Shown here in pieces: positions 19,027 to 27,115 of a stretch of DNA of 64,000 nucleotides; the stretch's first letter is position 1, and the number at the start of each line of letters is the position of its first letter. The notes under the pieces were generated by a model. The model was not told where the DNA came from. It worked only from the letters and a program-made list of their open reading frames with translations, and searched no databases. Source of the DNA: Thermoactinospora rubra (GTDB lineage: Bacteria; Actinomycetota; Actinomycetes; Streptosporangiales; Streptosporangiaceae). Where the stretch lies: positions 1 to 64,000 of the forward strand of contig NZ_KZ084333.1 in assembly GCF_002093975.1 (NCBI RefSeq), read 5' to 3'. The position numbers and the translations under genes are program-made.

Positions 19027-19260
19027 TCAGCGGGTGGGGAAGGCGAGGACGGTGGCGAGCTGGGCGGGGAAGAGCGCCTCCGCGCAGTCGTGGCAGGCCA
19101 TCACCGCGGACTCGTCCGGCAGGCGGCCGACGCGCACGCGCGGCCGCGGCCACTTCTTGTGGCAGACCACGCAGGCGTCGCCGAAGCACTGGGCCAGGGT
19201 GAGGCTCTCAGGGTCGAACGTCACCATGCTGTTCACCGTTCCGGTCGGGCCCCAGTTCAT
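19027..19260 (-). CDS. Small protein with two CxxC pairs (zinc-ribbon-like)
   Basis: This 77-residue protein (or 66 residues from the second Met at 19227) contains CVVCHKKW and CHDC separated by about 28 residues, which suggests a single bound zinc. It is not a member of a family I can name. It is convergent with the dehydrogenase-like gene and lies directly beside the TnpB element, whose left end is in its upstream region. A regulatory or redox role is possible but unsupported. Confidence 0.6.
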   Translation of the reverse strand: MNWGPTGTVNSMVTFDPESLTLAQCFGDACVVCHKKWPRPRVRVGRLPDESAVMACHDCAEALFPAQLATVLAFPTR

Positions 19261-19351
19261 CGAATGTCGGGGCGGAGACCCTCGCCGTCAGACGGGAGAG
19301 GAAGCCCCTTCCTCCCTCGGTTTTGTCGGTGGGGTCGGCTAGGTTGATCAC

Positions 19352-20548
19352 ATGTCCCGGTTCCGTCTCCAGCCCACGCCTGCCCAAGAGGCGGCGTTGC
19401 TGGAGCACTGCGCGCATGCGCGGTTTGTGTGGAATCTGGCGGTGGAGCAGCACGCGCACTGGCGGCTGGGACGGGCCGGCGCGCCGGGCTACGGTGAGCA
19501 GTCGCGTCAGTTGACCGAGGCGCGCGCGGCGTTTCCCTGGCTGCGTGCGGGCAGCCAGACGGTGCAGCAGCAGGCGTTGCGGGACTTCGCCCAGGCCATG
19601 GCCAACTTCTTCAACGGCACCCACGACCGGCCGACCTGGCGCAAGGCCGGGCGGCACGAGGGGTTCCGCATCGTCGGGACCCGGGGACGGCACTGGGAGG
19701 CGCGCCGCGTCTCGCGGCAGGTGGGCGAGGTGAGGATCCCCAAGGTGGGATGGGTGCGCTTCCGCTGGTCCCGCCCCATCCCCGAGGGGGCCAAGTCCTT
19801 CCGCGTCACCCGGGATCGGGCCGGGCGCTGGCATGTGGCCTTCGCCGCGCTCCCCGCCCCGATCCCCGCACCGGGCACCGGCGAGATGGTCGGCGTGGAC
19901 CGCGGGGTCGCCGTCAGCGCCGCCTTGTCCACCGGCGAGCTGCTGACCGCACCCGGCTTGACCACATCGGAGCAGGTTCGGCTGCGCAGGCTTCAGCGCA
20001 GGCTGGCCCGCGCCCGGCGCGGGTCGAACCGCCGGGCGAAGGCCAAAACCCAGATCGCCCGGCTGAAGGCCCGCGAGAGCGACCGGCGCAGGGACTGGGT
20101 GGAGAAGACTTCTACCTGCCTGGCCCGCCGGTTCGACGTGATCGCCGTGGAGGAGCTGAATATCCGTGGCATGACCCGCTCGGCGCGCGGCACCGTCGAG
20201 GCGCCCGGCCGGAACGTGCGGGCCAAGGCCGGGCTGAACCGGGGCATCCTCGGCTCCGGCTGGGGCCGGTTGGCAGAGCGGCTGGAACACAAGGCGCCCG
20301 GCCGGGTGGTGAAGGTCAACCCCGCGTACACGAGCCAGCGGTGCTCGGCGTGCGGGACCGTGGATCGGAACAGTCGCGAGAGCCAAGCACTGTTCCGCTG
20401 CCGGTCCTGCGGAGTCGCCGGCCACGCGGATGTGAACGCGGCCCGCAACATCAAACTGGCGGCAGGGCGTGCCGTGTCTGCGCGGGAAGGGCCACGCGAT
20501 GGCGGGCCGGTGCACCGCGAACCTCAACCTGTCCTCCTTTCCGTGTAG
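19352..20548 (+). CDS. tnpB: TnpB, RNA-guided DNA endonuclease of IS200/IS605 elements
   Basis: The 398-residue protein has the TnpB order: an N-terminal helix-rich region (LQPTPAQEAALLEHCAHARFVWN), a wedge and REC-like part, then a RuvC nuclease with its three acidic residues in GVDRGVAVS, AVEELNIRGM and HADVNAARNI, and between the last two a zinc ribbon (CSAC and CRSC). TnpB uses a guide RNA made from the element's right end to cut DNA next to a short motif, which helps the element survive. All catalytic residues appear intact. No tnpA is adjacent. Confidence 0.92.
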   Translation: MSRFRLQPTPAQEAALLEHCAHARFVWNLAVEQHAHWRLGRAGAPGYGEQSRQLTEARAAFPWLRAGSQTVQQQALRDFAQAMANFFNGTHDRPTWRKAGRHEGFRIVGTRGRHWEARRVSRQVGEVRIPKVGWVRFRWSRPIPEGAKSFRVTRDRAGRWHVAFAALPAPIPAPGTGEMVGVDRGVAVSAALSTGELLTAPGLTTSEQVRLRRLQRRLARARRGSNRRAKAKTQIARLKARESDRRRDWVEKTSTCLARRFDVIAVEELNIRGMTRSARGTVEAPGRNVRAKAGLNRGILGSGWGRLAERLEHKAPGRVVKVNPAYTSQRCSACGTVDRNSRESQALFRCRSCGVAGHADVNAARNIKLAAGRAVSAREGPRDGGPVHREPQPVLLSV

Positions 20549-20593
20549 GTCGGTGGGTTGGAATCCCCTCGTTTACGAGGGAGAGGACGTCAA
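20480..20593 (+). ncRNA. Putative TnpB guide (omega/reRNA) scaffold
   Basis: In IS200/IS605 elements the guide RNA overlaps the 3' end of tnpB and runs to the right end, with the guide taken from DNA just outside. The stable right-end hairpin at 20566-20581 and conserved end at about 20593 fit this. The 5' limit is arbitrary; the guide would be about 16-20 nt starting near 20594. Confidence 0.35.
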
Positions 20594-20725
20594 CACGCTC
20601 CCCGAAGTGATCGCCCGGGCCTGTACCGGATCCGTTATAGCCGTGCCGGCCGGTCCGGTCGTCCAGCTCAGCGTCAAGGGTGAGTGAAAAGTCCACCCGG
20701 GCGCCTGCCGTACGGCAACAAAGAA

Positions 20726-20756
20726 GGGCATCCATCGCAAGACGGATGCCCTTTTT
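20726..20756. terminator. Intrinsic terminator between TnpB element and gabT
   Basis: GGGCATCC (20726-20733) pairs with GGATGCCC (20744-20751), followed by TTTTT on the plus strand and by TTCTTT on the minus strand. It can end transcription from both sides, including gabT read from the right. Confidence 0.75.
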
Positions 20757-20786
20757 GTCCCCAGAAATGCCTACCCCCGAAAAATC

Positions 20787-20854
20787 GCGAGGGGTGCGGC
20801 TCGCTCTGGCCGCGAGGGGCGCGGCTCGCTCTGGCCGCGAGGGAAGAGCGAGCC
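20787..20854. repeat. 25-bp tandem repeat with long hairpin beyond the gabT stop
   Basis: A 25-bp unit beginning GCGAGGGG occurs at 20787-20811 and 20812-20836 with one mismatch, followed by a partial third copy. GGCTCGCTCT in the second copy (20823-20832) pairs with AGAGCGAGCC (20845-20854). It lies 20 bases past the gabT stop codon. Together with the terminator above, this accounts for most of the 20594-20873 gap, in which no gene is seen. Confidence 0.6.
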
Positions 20855-20873
20855 TTTCGGGCGCCCCGAGCCG

Positions 20874-22214
20874 TCACGCCATAGGCGTGACCATCGACAC
20901 AGCCTTTTCCAGGATGGACAGGCCCTCTTCCAGAAGGTGCTCGGGCATGACCAGCGGCGGCAGGAAGCGGAGCACGTTGCCATAGGTTCCGGCGGTGAGG
21001 ACCACCAGGCCCTCGGCGTGGCAGCGCTTGACGATCTCCTGGGTGGCCGTCGGGTTGGGGATCTTGGTGCCGGGCTCGACGAGCTCGATCGCGATCATCG
21101 CGCCGCGGCCGCGCACGTCGCCGATGACGTCGTGGCGCTCCTTGAGGCTCTCCAGGCGCGGCAGCATGATCTCGCCGATCCGCCGGGCCTTGGCGACCAG
21201 GTCCTCGGCCTCGATGGTCTCCAGCACGGCCAGCGCGGCCTCGCAGGCCAGCGGGTTGCCGCCGTAGGTGCCGCCCAGGCCGCCCACGTGCACCTTGTCC
21301 ATGAGGTCCGCGCGCCCGGTGACGGCGGCCAGCGGCAGGCCGCCCGCGATGCCCTTGGCGGTGCAGATGATGTCCGGCACCACGCCCTCGTCCTCGCAGG
21401 CGAACAGGTCGCCGGTGCGGGCGAAGCCGGTCTGGACCTCGTCGGCGATGAACACGATGCCGTTGTCGCGGCAGAACCGCGCGATGCGCGGCAGGAAGCC
21501 GCGGGCCGGGACGATGAAGCCGCCCTCGCCCGCGATCGGCTCGATGACCACCGCGGCGACGTTCTCCGCGCCGATCTGCTTGGTGATCACGTCGACGGCC
21601 TGGGCGTAGGCCTCCTCGGCGCAGTTGCCGGGCCCGGTCGGCCAGCGGAAGGGGTAGGCCAGCGGCACCCGGTACACCTCGGGCGCGAACGGCCCGAACC
21701 TGTGCTTGTACGGCATGCTCTTGGCGGTGAGCGTCATCGTCAGCAGCGTGCGCCCGTGGTAGCCGTGGTCGAACACCACGACCGCCTGGCGGCCGGTGGC
21801 GTGGCGGGCCACCTTGACGGCGTTCTCCACGGCCTCCGCGCCCGAGTTCACCAGGAACGTTCGCTTCTCGTGGTCGCCCGGGGTGAGCCGGTTCAGCTTC
21901 TCGCAGACGGCGACGTACGACTCGTACGGCGTGACCATGAAGCACGTGTGCGTGAAGTCGGCGACCTGCCTCTGCACCCGGGAGACCACGCGCGGGGCGG
22001 CGTTGCCGACGTTCGTCACGGCGATGCCCGAGCCGAAGTCGATGAGGGAGTTGCCGTCGGCGTCCACGACGACGCCGCCGCCCGCCTTGGTGACGAAGAC
22101 CGGCAGCGTCGTGCCGATGCCGGGCGGCACGGCGGCCTGCTTGCGGGCCAGCAGTTCCTGCGACCTGGGGCCGGGGATGGAGGTGACGAGGCGGCGCTCC
22201 TGCGGAAGACTCAT
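20874..22214 (-). CDS. gabT: 4-aminobutyrate aminotransferase
   Basis: The 446-residue PLP enzyme transfers the amino group of GABA to 2-oxoglutarate, giving succinate semialdehyde. It has the GabT features [59 protein letters not shown] and the PLP lysine in [17 protein letters not shown]. The start at 22214 ([16 protein letters not shown]) is the typical actinobacterial GabT beginning; the much longer open frame upstream is a GC artefact. A PucR activator is divergent from it, and a succinate-semialdehyde-type dehydrogenase lies 2.4 kb away, completing a GABA shunt. Confidence 0.93.
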   Translation of the reverse strand: MSLPQERRLVTSIPGPRSQELLARKQAAVPPGIGTTLPVFVTKAGGGVVVDADGNSLIDFGSGIAVTNVGNAAPRVVSRVQRQVADFTHTCFMVTPYESYVAVCEKLNRLTPGDHEKRTFLVNSGAEAVENAVKVARHATGRQAVVVFDHGYHGRTLLTMTLTAKSMPYKHRFGPFAPEVYRVPLAYPFRWPTGPGNCAEEAYAQAVDVITKQIGAENVAAVVIEPIAGEGGFIVPARGFLPRIARFCRDNGIVFIADEVQTGFARTGDLFACEDEGVVPDIICTAKGIAGGLPLAAVTGRADLMDKVHVGGLGGTYGGNPLACEAALAVLETIEAEDLVAKARRIGEIMLPRLESLKERHDVIGDVRGRGAMIAIELVEPGTKIPNPTATQEIVKRCHAEGLVVLTAGTYGNVLRFLPPLVMPEHLLEEGLSILEKAVSMVTPMA

Positions 22215-22305
22215 GCTCCCGACGGTATGGCGGGCGGCGCGCCGGACCGATACTCCGCTGTGGCACGATGGCCTGAGAGACCTGCGCCGAAATGGACAAA
22301 CGCCG

Positions 22306-23721
22306 GTGGCCCCAACCCTGGAGACCGTGGTCAGGCGGCTGCGCCTGCCGGTGCTGGCGGGCGGCCTGGCCGTGCCCGTGCGCTGGGTGGCGGTCAGCGA
22401 GCTGGAGGATCCCACGCCGTTCCTGGAGGGCGGGGAGCTGCTGCTGACCACGGGGATGCGGCTGGCCCCGCCGTACGAACCGTATATCCGCCGGCTGATC
22501 GAGCGCGGGGTGGCCGGGCTGGGGTTCGGCGTGGGGCTCGGGCACGACACCACGCCGCCCGAGCTGGTGGAGGCCGCACGCGCCGCGGGGTTGCCGCTGG
22601 TGGAGGTGCCGCGCGAGACGCCGTTCATCGCCATCGGCAAGGTCGTCAGCGAGGCTCTGGCCGCCGAGCAGTACGAGGAGCTGAGCCGCGCCTTCGCGGC
22701 GCAGGGCCGGCTCACCAGGGCCGCGCTGGAGGGCGTGGAGGCGGTGGTCGGCCGCCTGGCCGGGGAGGTGGGCGGCTGGGCGGCGCTGCTGGAGGAGGGC
22801 GGAGCGGTCCGGCACGCGACGCCGGGCGCGGACGTCGAGCCCGTGGTGGAGGAGCTGGCGAGGCTGCGGCGGGCGGCTCCCGTGGCGGGCAGGGCGCCGT
22901 CCTCGCTCGCCCTGTCCTCGCCCGGCGCGCACATCGTGGTCCAGCCGCTGGGCAGCGGGCGCCGCATCCGCGCCTTGCTCGCCGTGGGGGCCCGGCACCC
23001 CTTCTCGCCCGTCACCCACACCGTGATCAACACGGCCGCGTCGATCCTCACCCTGGCGCTGGAGCGCGGCCGGGTCCAGGCCGCCGCCGAACGCCGCGTC
23101 CGCGCCGCCGTCCTGCGCCTGCTCCTGGCGGGGCAGACCGGGGAAGCGCGCGAGGCGCTGGCCCGGCTCGGCGAGCGGCTGCCGGACGAGCCCGTCGTCA
23201 CGCTGGTGACCGCCGGCGAGGTGAGAGCCGGAGGCTTCGTGGCGGACGGCGCCGAGGGCGAGCTGATCGTGCTGGCCCACGTGCAGGAGGCGGAGCGCGT
23301 GGCCGCCGAGCTGCCCGGCGCGGCGGGGATGGGCGGCCCGGTGCCCCTGGACCGGCTGGCCGAGGGCGTCGAGCAGGCCAGGCAGGCGTTCGCGGCGGCC
23401 AGGCGCGGCGGCACGCTGGTGCGCTTCACCGAGCTGGCCGGACAGGGCCTGCTGTCGCTGCTGGACCCCGCCGCCGCCAGAGCCTTCGCCGCCGCCCTGC
23501 TGGCCCCGCTGCTCGAGTACGGCTCCCGCGCCGACCTGGTCGGCTCGCTGGCGGCCTACCTGGCCAGCAACGGCCACTGGGACGCCGCGGCGCAACGGCT
23601 CGGCATCCACCGGCACACCCTGCGCTACCGGATGAGGCGCGTGGCCGAGCTGCTGGGCCGGGACCTGGACGATCCCGGGGTGCGGGCGGAGCTGTGGGTG
23701 GCGCTGGCCTGCCTGCGCTGA
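22306..23721 (+). CDS. PucR-family transcriptional regulator (second copy), probable GABA regulator
   Basis: From the GTG at 22306 the protein is 471 residues and begins, as PucR proteins do, with APTLETVVRRLRLPVLAG. An N-terminal PucR domain (LEGGELLLTTGMRL, LGFGVGLGHDTTPPELVEAA) is followed by a C-terminal HTH (GSLAAYLASNGHWDAAAQRLGIHRHTLRYRMRR). The 91-bp region shared with divergent gabT must hold both promoters, so activation of gabT by this regulator is likely. Longer in-frame starts lie antisense inside gabT and are rejected. Confidence 0.88.
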   Translation: MAPTLETVVRRLRLPVLAGGLAVPVRWVAVSELEDPTPFLEGGELLLTTGMRLAPPYEPYIRRLIERGVAGLGFGVGLGHDTTPPELVEAARAAGLPLVEVPRETPFIAIGKVVSEALAAEQYEELSRAFAAQGRLTRAALEGVEAVVGRLAGEVGGWAALLEEGGAVRHATPGADVEPVVEELARLRRAAPVAGRAPSSLALSSPGAHIVVQPLGSGRRIRALLAVGARHPFSPVTHTVINTAASILTLALERGRVQAAAERRVRAAVLRLLLAGQTGEAREALARLGERLPDEPVVTLVTAGEVRAGGFVADGAEGELIVLAHVQEAERVAAELPGAAGMGGPVPLDRLAEGVEQARQAFAAARRGGTLVRFTELAGQGLLSLLDPAAARAFAAALLAPLLEYGSRADLVGSLAAYLASNGHWDAAAQRLGIHRHTLRYRMRRVAELLGRDLDDPGVRAELWVALACLR

Positions 23722-23742
23722 CCTCCTGGGGCCGCTTGCCGC

Positions 23743-24381
23743 CTATCGGCGCGGGCCTATGTCCCTGCCCGCCAGGTAGCAGCAGATCGTCGCCGTGGTC
23801 ACCGCCTCGTAGACGCGGTCGTCGCGCAGGTGCCCGGCACGTTCCAGGCTGATCGCCCCCTGCGCGGCGGCCCACAGCGCGTCGGCGATCTTGCGGGGCT
23901 GCGTGGGGATGAGATACCCGGCCGAGATGCAGTCGGCGATCACCCGGTCGAAGATGTTGAGCGCGGCCCGCGCCAGCGTCCTGGCCCGCTCGCTCGGCTC
24001 GAAACCGGGGATGGCCCGCTCGAACATCAGGCTGAAGTAGCCCGGCTCGGCCAGGCAGGCGGCCCGGTAGGCGGGGCCCAGCGCGGTGAGGTACTCGAAC
24101 GGGTCGTGTCGCGGCGGCACCGACTCCAGGTGCTTCCTGATCCGCTCGAAGCCCTCCAGGTACAGCGCCTCGGCCAGGCCCTCCCTGTTGCCGAACATGG
24201 TGTAGATGACCGTGGTCGAGCATCCGGCCTCGGCGGCGATCCGGCGCATGGACAGGCCCTCGGGCCCGTCGCTGGACAGCATCTTGATCGCCACGTCGAG
24301 GAGACGCGAGCGCAGCTCGTCGTGTGTCGCGCGTTCACCGAGGAGATAGGCGCCCTGCAGGCCCAGCGGCGCCGACGTCAT
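23743..24381 (-). CDS. TetR/AcrR-family transcriptional regulator
   Basis: The 212-residue protein has an N-terminal HTH (LSMRRIAAEAGCSTTVIYTMFGNREGL) and a helical C-terminal domain of the TetR_C33/WHG type (YRAACLAEPGYFSLMFERAIPGF). The ATG at 24381 follows GGAAGGG and is preferred to a GTG nine bases upstream. It is divergent from the aldehyde dehydrogenase across 199 bp, so that gene is the first candidate target. Convergent with the PucR gene. Confidence 0.87.
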   Translation of the reverse strand: MTSAPLGLQGAYLLGERATHDELRSRLLDVAIKMLSSDGPEGLSMRRIAAEAGCSTTVIYTMFGNREGLAEALYLEGFERIRKHLESVPPRHDPFEYLTALGPAYRAACLAEPGYFSLMFERAIPGFEPSERARTLARAALNIFDRVIADCISAGYLIPTQPRKIADALWAAAQGAISLERAGHLRDDRVYEAVTTATICCYLAGRDIGPRR

Positions 24382-24580
24382 GAGCCACACCCTTCCGGCA
24401 GAGTCATCCGGTGGATCCTTAGCCCGGGCGGAGATCGTTCAAACCGCTCCACACGCTAAACATCCTGAATTAGTGCCAGTTTCGTTACATAGTGGGGTTT
24501 GTGCGTAACGGAGGGGTCGGGCGGGGTTCTTGTGCAGGCAGGCGTGGTCCCTCCGGCGACGGGTGAACTAGCGTCGAGGT

Positions 24581-26008
24581 ATGGACGTGCGCACTTTCTG
24601 GCTCGCCGGACGCCCCGCCACCGGGGACTCCGAGCTCACCGTCACCAACCCCCACGACGGGCGCGTGGTCGCCGCTCACTCCGTGCCCACCGAGGCCCAG
24701 GTCGAGGAGGCCGTCGCCGCCGCCGACGCGGTGGCCAAGGAGGCGGCGGCGCTGCCCGTCCACGTGCGCGCCGAGGCCCTCGCCCACGTGTCGCGCCGCA
24801 TCGCCGAGCGCGCCGACGAGCTCGCCCACCTCATCACCAGCGAGAACGGCAAGCCCCTCATGTGGGCGCGCGCCGAGGTCGGCCGGGCCGTGTCCACCTT
24901 CCGCTTCGCCGCCGAGGAGACCCGGCGCTGGTCCGGCGGCGTGATGCGGCTCGACACCGAGCCCGCCGCGGCCGGGCGCCTGGCCTACGTCTCGCGCGTG
25001 CCGTACGGGCCGGTCCTGGCGATCACGCCGTTCAACTTCCCGCTGAACCTCGTCGCCCACAAGGTCGCCCCGTCGATCGCCGTCGGCGCCCCCGTCGTCG
25101 TCAAGCCCGCCCCCGCCACGCCGTTGTCGGCCCTGGCGCTGGGCGAGATCCTGGCCGAGACCGACCTGCCGGCCGGGATGTTCTCCGTGCTGCCGGTGCC
25201 CAACGACCGCGCCGCCTCGCTGGTGAACGACCCCCGCCTGCCGGTGGTCTCCTTCACCGGGTCGGGCCCGGTCGGGTACTCCATCATGGACTCCGTGCCG
25301 CGCAAGCACGTCGTCCTGGAGCTGGGCGGCAACGCCGCGGCCGTGGTGCTGCGCGACGCCGACCTCGACTGGGCGGCCTCCCGCATCGCGCTGTTCTCCA
25401 ACTACCAGGCCGGGCAGAGCTGCATCGCCGTCCAGCGCGTCATCGTCGAGGAGCCGGTCGCCGAGGCCTTCCTCGGCAAGCTGCTGCCGGCCGTCTCCGC
25501 CCTGGTGACCGGCGACCCGTTCGACGAGAAGACCCAGGTCGGGCCGCTGGTCTCCGAGGCCGCCGCCGAGCGGGTCGAGCAGTGGATCGAGGAGGCGGTC
25601 GCCGCGGGCGCCCGCGTGCTGGCCGGCGGCACCCGCGACGGCGCCGCCATCGCGCCGACCGTGCTGGCCGACGTGCCCGCCGACGCCAAGGTCTCGGCCG
25701 AGGAGGTCTTCGGGCCCGTCATGGTCGTGCAGACCGTCCCGTCCGCCGACGCCGCCTTCGAGGCGGTCAACTCCTCCAGGTACGGCCTGCAGGCCGGGGT
25801 GTTCACGCGCTCGCTCGACCTGGCCTTCCGCGCCAACCGGGAGCTCGAGGTCGGCGGCGTGATCATCGGGGACGTGCCGTCCTACCGGGCCGACCAGATG
25901 CCGTACGGCGGGGTCAAGGAGTCGGGCGTGGGACGCGAGGGCCTGCGCTCGGCCATGGAGGACCTGACCTACGAGAAGACGATGGTGCTCACCGGGCTGA
26001 CGCTTTAG
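24581..26008 (+). CDS. NAD(P)-dependent aldehyde dehydrogenase, succinate-semialdehyde type
   Basis: The 475-residue enzyme has the complete ALDH active site: Asn in TPFNFPLNL, the cofactor loop SFTGSGPVGYSI, general-base Glu in LELGGNAA and nucleophile Cys in AGQSCIAVQR. It would oxidise a semialdehyde such as succinate semialdehyde, the product of the nearby GabT, to the acid. The exact substrate is inferred from that linkage; lactaldehyde or other aldehydes remain possible. A 6-bp inverted repeat (CGTTAC 24483-24488, GTAACG 24505-24510) in the upstream region may be an operator. Its stop overlaps the convergent GNAT gene's stop by 4 bp. Confidence 0.88.
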   Translation: MDVRTFWLAGRPATGDSELTVTNPHDGRVVAAHSVPTEAQVEEAVAAADAVAKEAAALPVHVRAEALAHVSRRIAERADELAHLITSENGKPLMWARAEVGRAVSTFRFAAEETRRWSGGVMRLDTEPAAAGRLAYVSRVPYGPVLAITPFNFPLNLVAHKVAPSIAVGAPVVVKPAPATPLSALALGEILAETDLPAGMFSVLPVPNDRAASLVNDPRLPVVSFTGSGPVGYSIMDSVPRKHVVLELGGNAAAVVLRDADLDWAASRIALFSNYQAGQSCIAVQRVIVEEPVAEAFLGKLLPAVSALVTGDPFDEKTQVGPLVSEAAAERVEQWIEEAVAAGARVLAGGTRDGAAIAPTVLADVPADAKVSAEEVFGPVMVVQTVPSADAAFEAVNSSRYGLQAGVFTRSLDLAFRANRELEVGGVIIGDVPSYRADQMPYGGVKESGVGREGLRSAMEDLTYEKTMVLTGLTL

Positions 26009-26451
26009 AGGCGCTTCTCGAAGCAGACGCTCTCCGCGCAGCCGGCATACGGGCCGAACCTCGGGATCGGCGCGAAGCCGGAGGAGGTGTAGAGGGAGAT
26101 CGCCTCCTGGAACAGCCGGCCGGTCTCCAGGCGCAGCACGCCCATGCCGCGCTCCTTCGCGAGATCCTCGATCTCGCGAAGGAGCAGCCGCGACAGGCCG
26201 CGCCCGCGTGCCGCCGACCGGACGTACATGCGCTTCACCTCGCCGACGCCGGGCTCCAGCGGCTGGAGCCCGGCGCACCCGAGCGCCCGGCCGCCCTCCA
26301 TGAGCAGGACGAACTCGATGCGGGGGTCGAGGTGCTTGGGGGTGTCGTCGACGACGTGCCGCTGCCGCCAGGCCAGCTCGGCCTGCTGCTCGGCGCACAG
26401 CTCGAGGACCACGGGGGAATCGCCCGGCGGGCGGGTGAGCGTGACCTCCAT
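26005..26451 (-). CDS. GNAT-family N-acetyltransferase
   Basis: A 148-residue single GNAT domain with the acetyl-CoA-binding motif VKRMYVRSAARGRGLSRLLL (R-x2-G-x-G/R region) and a C-terminal YTSSGFAPIPRFGPY block. It would acetylate an amine of a small molecule or protein. The substrate is not predictable. It overlaps the aldehyde dehydrogenase gene tail to tail by 4 bp. Confidence 0.88.
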   Translation of the reverse strand: MEVTLTRPPGDSPVVLELCAEQQAELAWRQRHVVDDTPKHLDPRIEFVLLMEGGRALGCAGLQPLEPGVGEVKRMYVRSAARGRGLSRLLLREIEDLAKERGMGVLRLETGRLFQEAISLYTSSGFAPIPRFGPYAGCAESVCFEKRL

Positions 26452-26488
26452 GACCCGTGAAGCTAGCCGACGTCGTGTTTCGTAGGTA

Positions 26489-27115
26489 TTACGAGAGCTT
26501 CGCCAAGATCATGTCCAGCTTGTCGTCCATGGTGTCCATCCGGCCGCGAAGCTCCGCGATCTCACCCTTGAGCTCGTCGCGAACTGTGTCGATCTTTCGG
26601 TCGACCGTGTCGATCTTGCGGTCGAGGGTTGCGATGTCGCCCTTGAGCTCGTCTCGAACCGTGTCGATCTTGCGGTCGAGGGTTGCGATGTCGCCCTTGA
26701 GCTCGTCTCGAACCGTGTCGATCTTGCGGTCGAGGGTTGCGATGTCGCCCTTGAGCTCGTCCCGAACCGTGTCGATCTTGCGGTCGAGGGTCGCGATCTC
26801 ACCCTTGAGCTCGTCCCGAACCGCGTCGATCTTGCGGTCGAGGGTTGCGATGTCGCCCTTGAGCTCGTCGCGGACGGCGGCCAGATCCTCCTTCGAGGCC
26901 AGCTTCTCCCAGGTGAGACCGAACATCGGCTCGAGATAGTCCAGGGATTCCTCTCGTATCCGCTGGGGCAGTTCGTCAAGGGTCTTCTGCATTGAGGCCG
27001 CCTTCACCAGGATCGGCTGGGCCTGGAATACCCAGGACTCCAGTGCGCCGACGCGCTCCTCCAGGGACATCACCGGTGTCACTGTACCCTCCTCAACGTC
27101 GTCGATAACTGTCAT
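26489..27115 (-). CDS. Coiled-coil protein built of 18-residue repeats, coupled to a secreted protease
   Basis: The 208-residue protein has no signal peptide or membrane segment. After an N-terminal region (about 1-70, with EESLDYLEPMFGLTWEKL) it consists of six copies of the unit VRDELKGDIATLDRKIDT plus a 7-residue partial copy, which predict a long parallel coiled coil. At the DNA level the repeats are nearly identical 54-bp units, so the array is young or kept uniform. The ATG overlaps the TGA of the upstream serine protease by one base (TGATG), implying translational coupling. No known family; a scaffold or chaperone role is conceivable but not shown. Confidence 0.85.
   Translation of the reverse strand: MTVIDDVEEGTVTPVMSLEERVGALESWVFQAQPILVKAASMQKTLDELPQRIREESLDYLEPMFGLTWEKLASKEDLAAVRDELKGDIATLDRKIDAVRDELKGEIATLDRKIDTVRDELKGDIATLDRKIDTVRDELKGDIATLDRKIDTVRDELKGDIATLDRKIDTVDRKIDTVRDELKGEIAELRGRMDTMDDKLDMILAKLS
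26567..26911 (-). repeat. 54-bp tandem repeats inside the coiled-coil gene
   Basis: Units start at 26567, 26642, 26696, 26750, 26804 and 26858; spacing is exactly 54 bp except for 75 bp after the first, which holds an extra 21-bp partial unit. Copies differ by only a few bases. Each encodes 18 residues. Confidence 0.9.

Larger units (their letters stand above)
19300..20593 (+). mobile_element. IS200/IS605-superfamily element with tnpB only
   Basis: The element carries a complete tnpB and no Y1 transposase tnpA, so it belongs to the IS1341-like TnpB-only group and can move only if a TnpA acts in trans. The right end is recognisable: a subterminal hairpin CCCTCG-TTTA-CGAGGG (20566-20581) followed by GAGGACGTCAA to about 20593. 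A possible left-end hairpin (AGGAAG/CTTCCT) lies near 19300-19320, but the left boundary is not resolved; the given start is approximate. Confidence 0.65.

Noticed and set aside
21796..22305. N-terminal extension of the second PucR
   Set aside because: This part is antisense to gabT and without family similarity. The PucR domain begins at the GTG at 22306.
26567..26911. Regular repeats resembling a CRISPR array
   Set aside because: The 54-bp units are contiguous, keep a reading frame and encode a coiled coil. There are no unique spacers and no cas genes.
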